Source: Patescibacteria group bacterium (lineage in GTDB: Bacteria > Patescibacteriota > WWE3 > 2-01-FULL-39-13). Taken from it: a DNA stretch of 5,267 bases. Under the pieces are notes generated by a model. The model saw only the letters and a program-made list of their open reading frames with translations. It did no database searches and was not told the origin of the DNA. A program made the translations under genes and the position numbers. The stretch lies in assembly GCA_030916925.1 (NCBI GenBank), contig JAUPVU010000021.1, positions 1-5,267 of the forward strand, in the 5' to 3' direction. Positions 5,131 through 5,267 of this stretch are shown one piece after another (within the stretch, counting starts at the first letter, position 1; every line of letters begins with the position of its first letter).

Positions 5131-5267
5131 TGTTTTTAGAAATTCTTTTTACAGTCTTCTTTTTTGTGCTTGGATCAATTTTAGGTTCATTTGGAATGGC
5201 CATGATTGACCGTTTGTATCGTGGTGAAGATTTTTTAAAGGGACGTTCGTATTGCGAAGGATGTAAA
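5130..5267 (+). CDS. pilD: Prepilin peptidase PilD, N-terminal part (3' partial)
   Basis: The ATG at 5130-5132 overlaps the preceding TGA (TGATG) and opens a frame that runs to the window edge, giving 46 residues. PilD is an integral inner-membrane aspartyl protease that removes the leader peptide of type IV prepilins and N-methylates the new first residue. Seen here are a first transmembrane helix (about 2-22), then VLGSILGSF and DRLYRGE at about 13-33, then LKGRSYCEGCK with C42 and C45. This matches the family N-terminal pattern GxxxGSFxNVxxxRLP followed by the first CxxC of the cytoplasmic zinc-binding loop. The usual Asn after GSF is not present (GSFGMAMIDRL). The catalytic aspartates and the second CxxC would lie beyond the window. 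Linkage to pilBTC across a 32-bp divergent spacer supports the call. Confidence 0.87.
   Translation, partial: MFLEILFTVFFFVLGSILGSFGMAMIDRLYRGEDFLKGRSYCEGCK

Overview
This AT-rich window (hand-counted samples give about 28-35% G+C in the main genes) carries a type IV pilus (T4P) assembly locus. The gene set is pilB-pilT-pilC on the minus strand and, divergently, a short DNA polymerase III delta'-like gene followed by the start of a prepilin peptidase gene. The compact packing (overlaps of 4 and 1 nt, gaps of 17 and 32 nt), near-absence of Shine-Dalgarno sequences, a minimal delta' and a prepilin peptidase reading LKGRSYCEGCK at its CxxC motif all suggest a small-genome bacterium. Candidate Phyla Radiation (Patescibacteria) is the best guess, by inference and not proven. 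TGA ends pilT inside an ATGA overlap and also ends the delta' gene, so a code that reassigns TGA (Gracilibacteria, Mycoplasma) is unlikely.

Layout: positions 1-108 hold the C-terminal end of an unrecognised plus-strand membrane protein, clearly richer in G+C than the rest. A nested inverted repeat spans its stop codon, and a 14-bp perfect hairpin plus T-run (131-176) terminates it. That T-run overlaps the stop codon of the convergent pilC. From 4420 down to 175 on the minus strand lie pilB (assembly ATPase), pilT (retraction ATPase) and pilC (inner-membrane platform), almost certainly one operon. A 32-bp spacer (4421-4452) separates pilB from the plus-strand delta'-like gene (4453-5130), whose TGA overlaps the ATG of pilD (5130 to the window edge).

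Working together: PilB powers pilin polymerisation through the platform PilC, PilT powers depolymerisation, and PilD cleaves and methylates prepilins before assembly. The delta'-like protein belongs to the replication clamp loader and has no obvious role in pili; its link to pilD is positional. No pilin, PilM/N/O or secretin gene lies in the window. There is no intergenic stretch longer than 70 bases, and I saw no tRNA, rRNA, CRISPR array or insertion sequence. The core system is known; the less ordinary points are the long insert in the PilB zinc module, the ATPase-dead delta', the GC-rich structured left edge, and a repeated TATACTAAA motif just upstream of two pil start codons.
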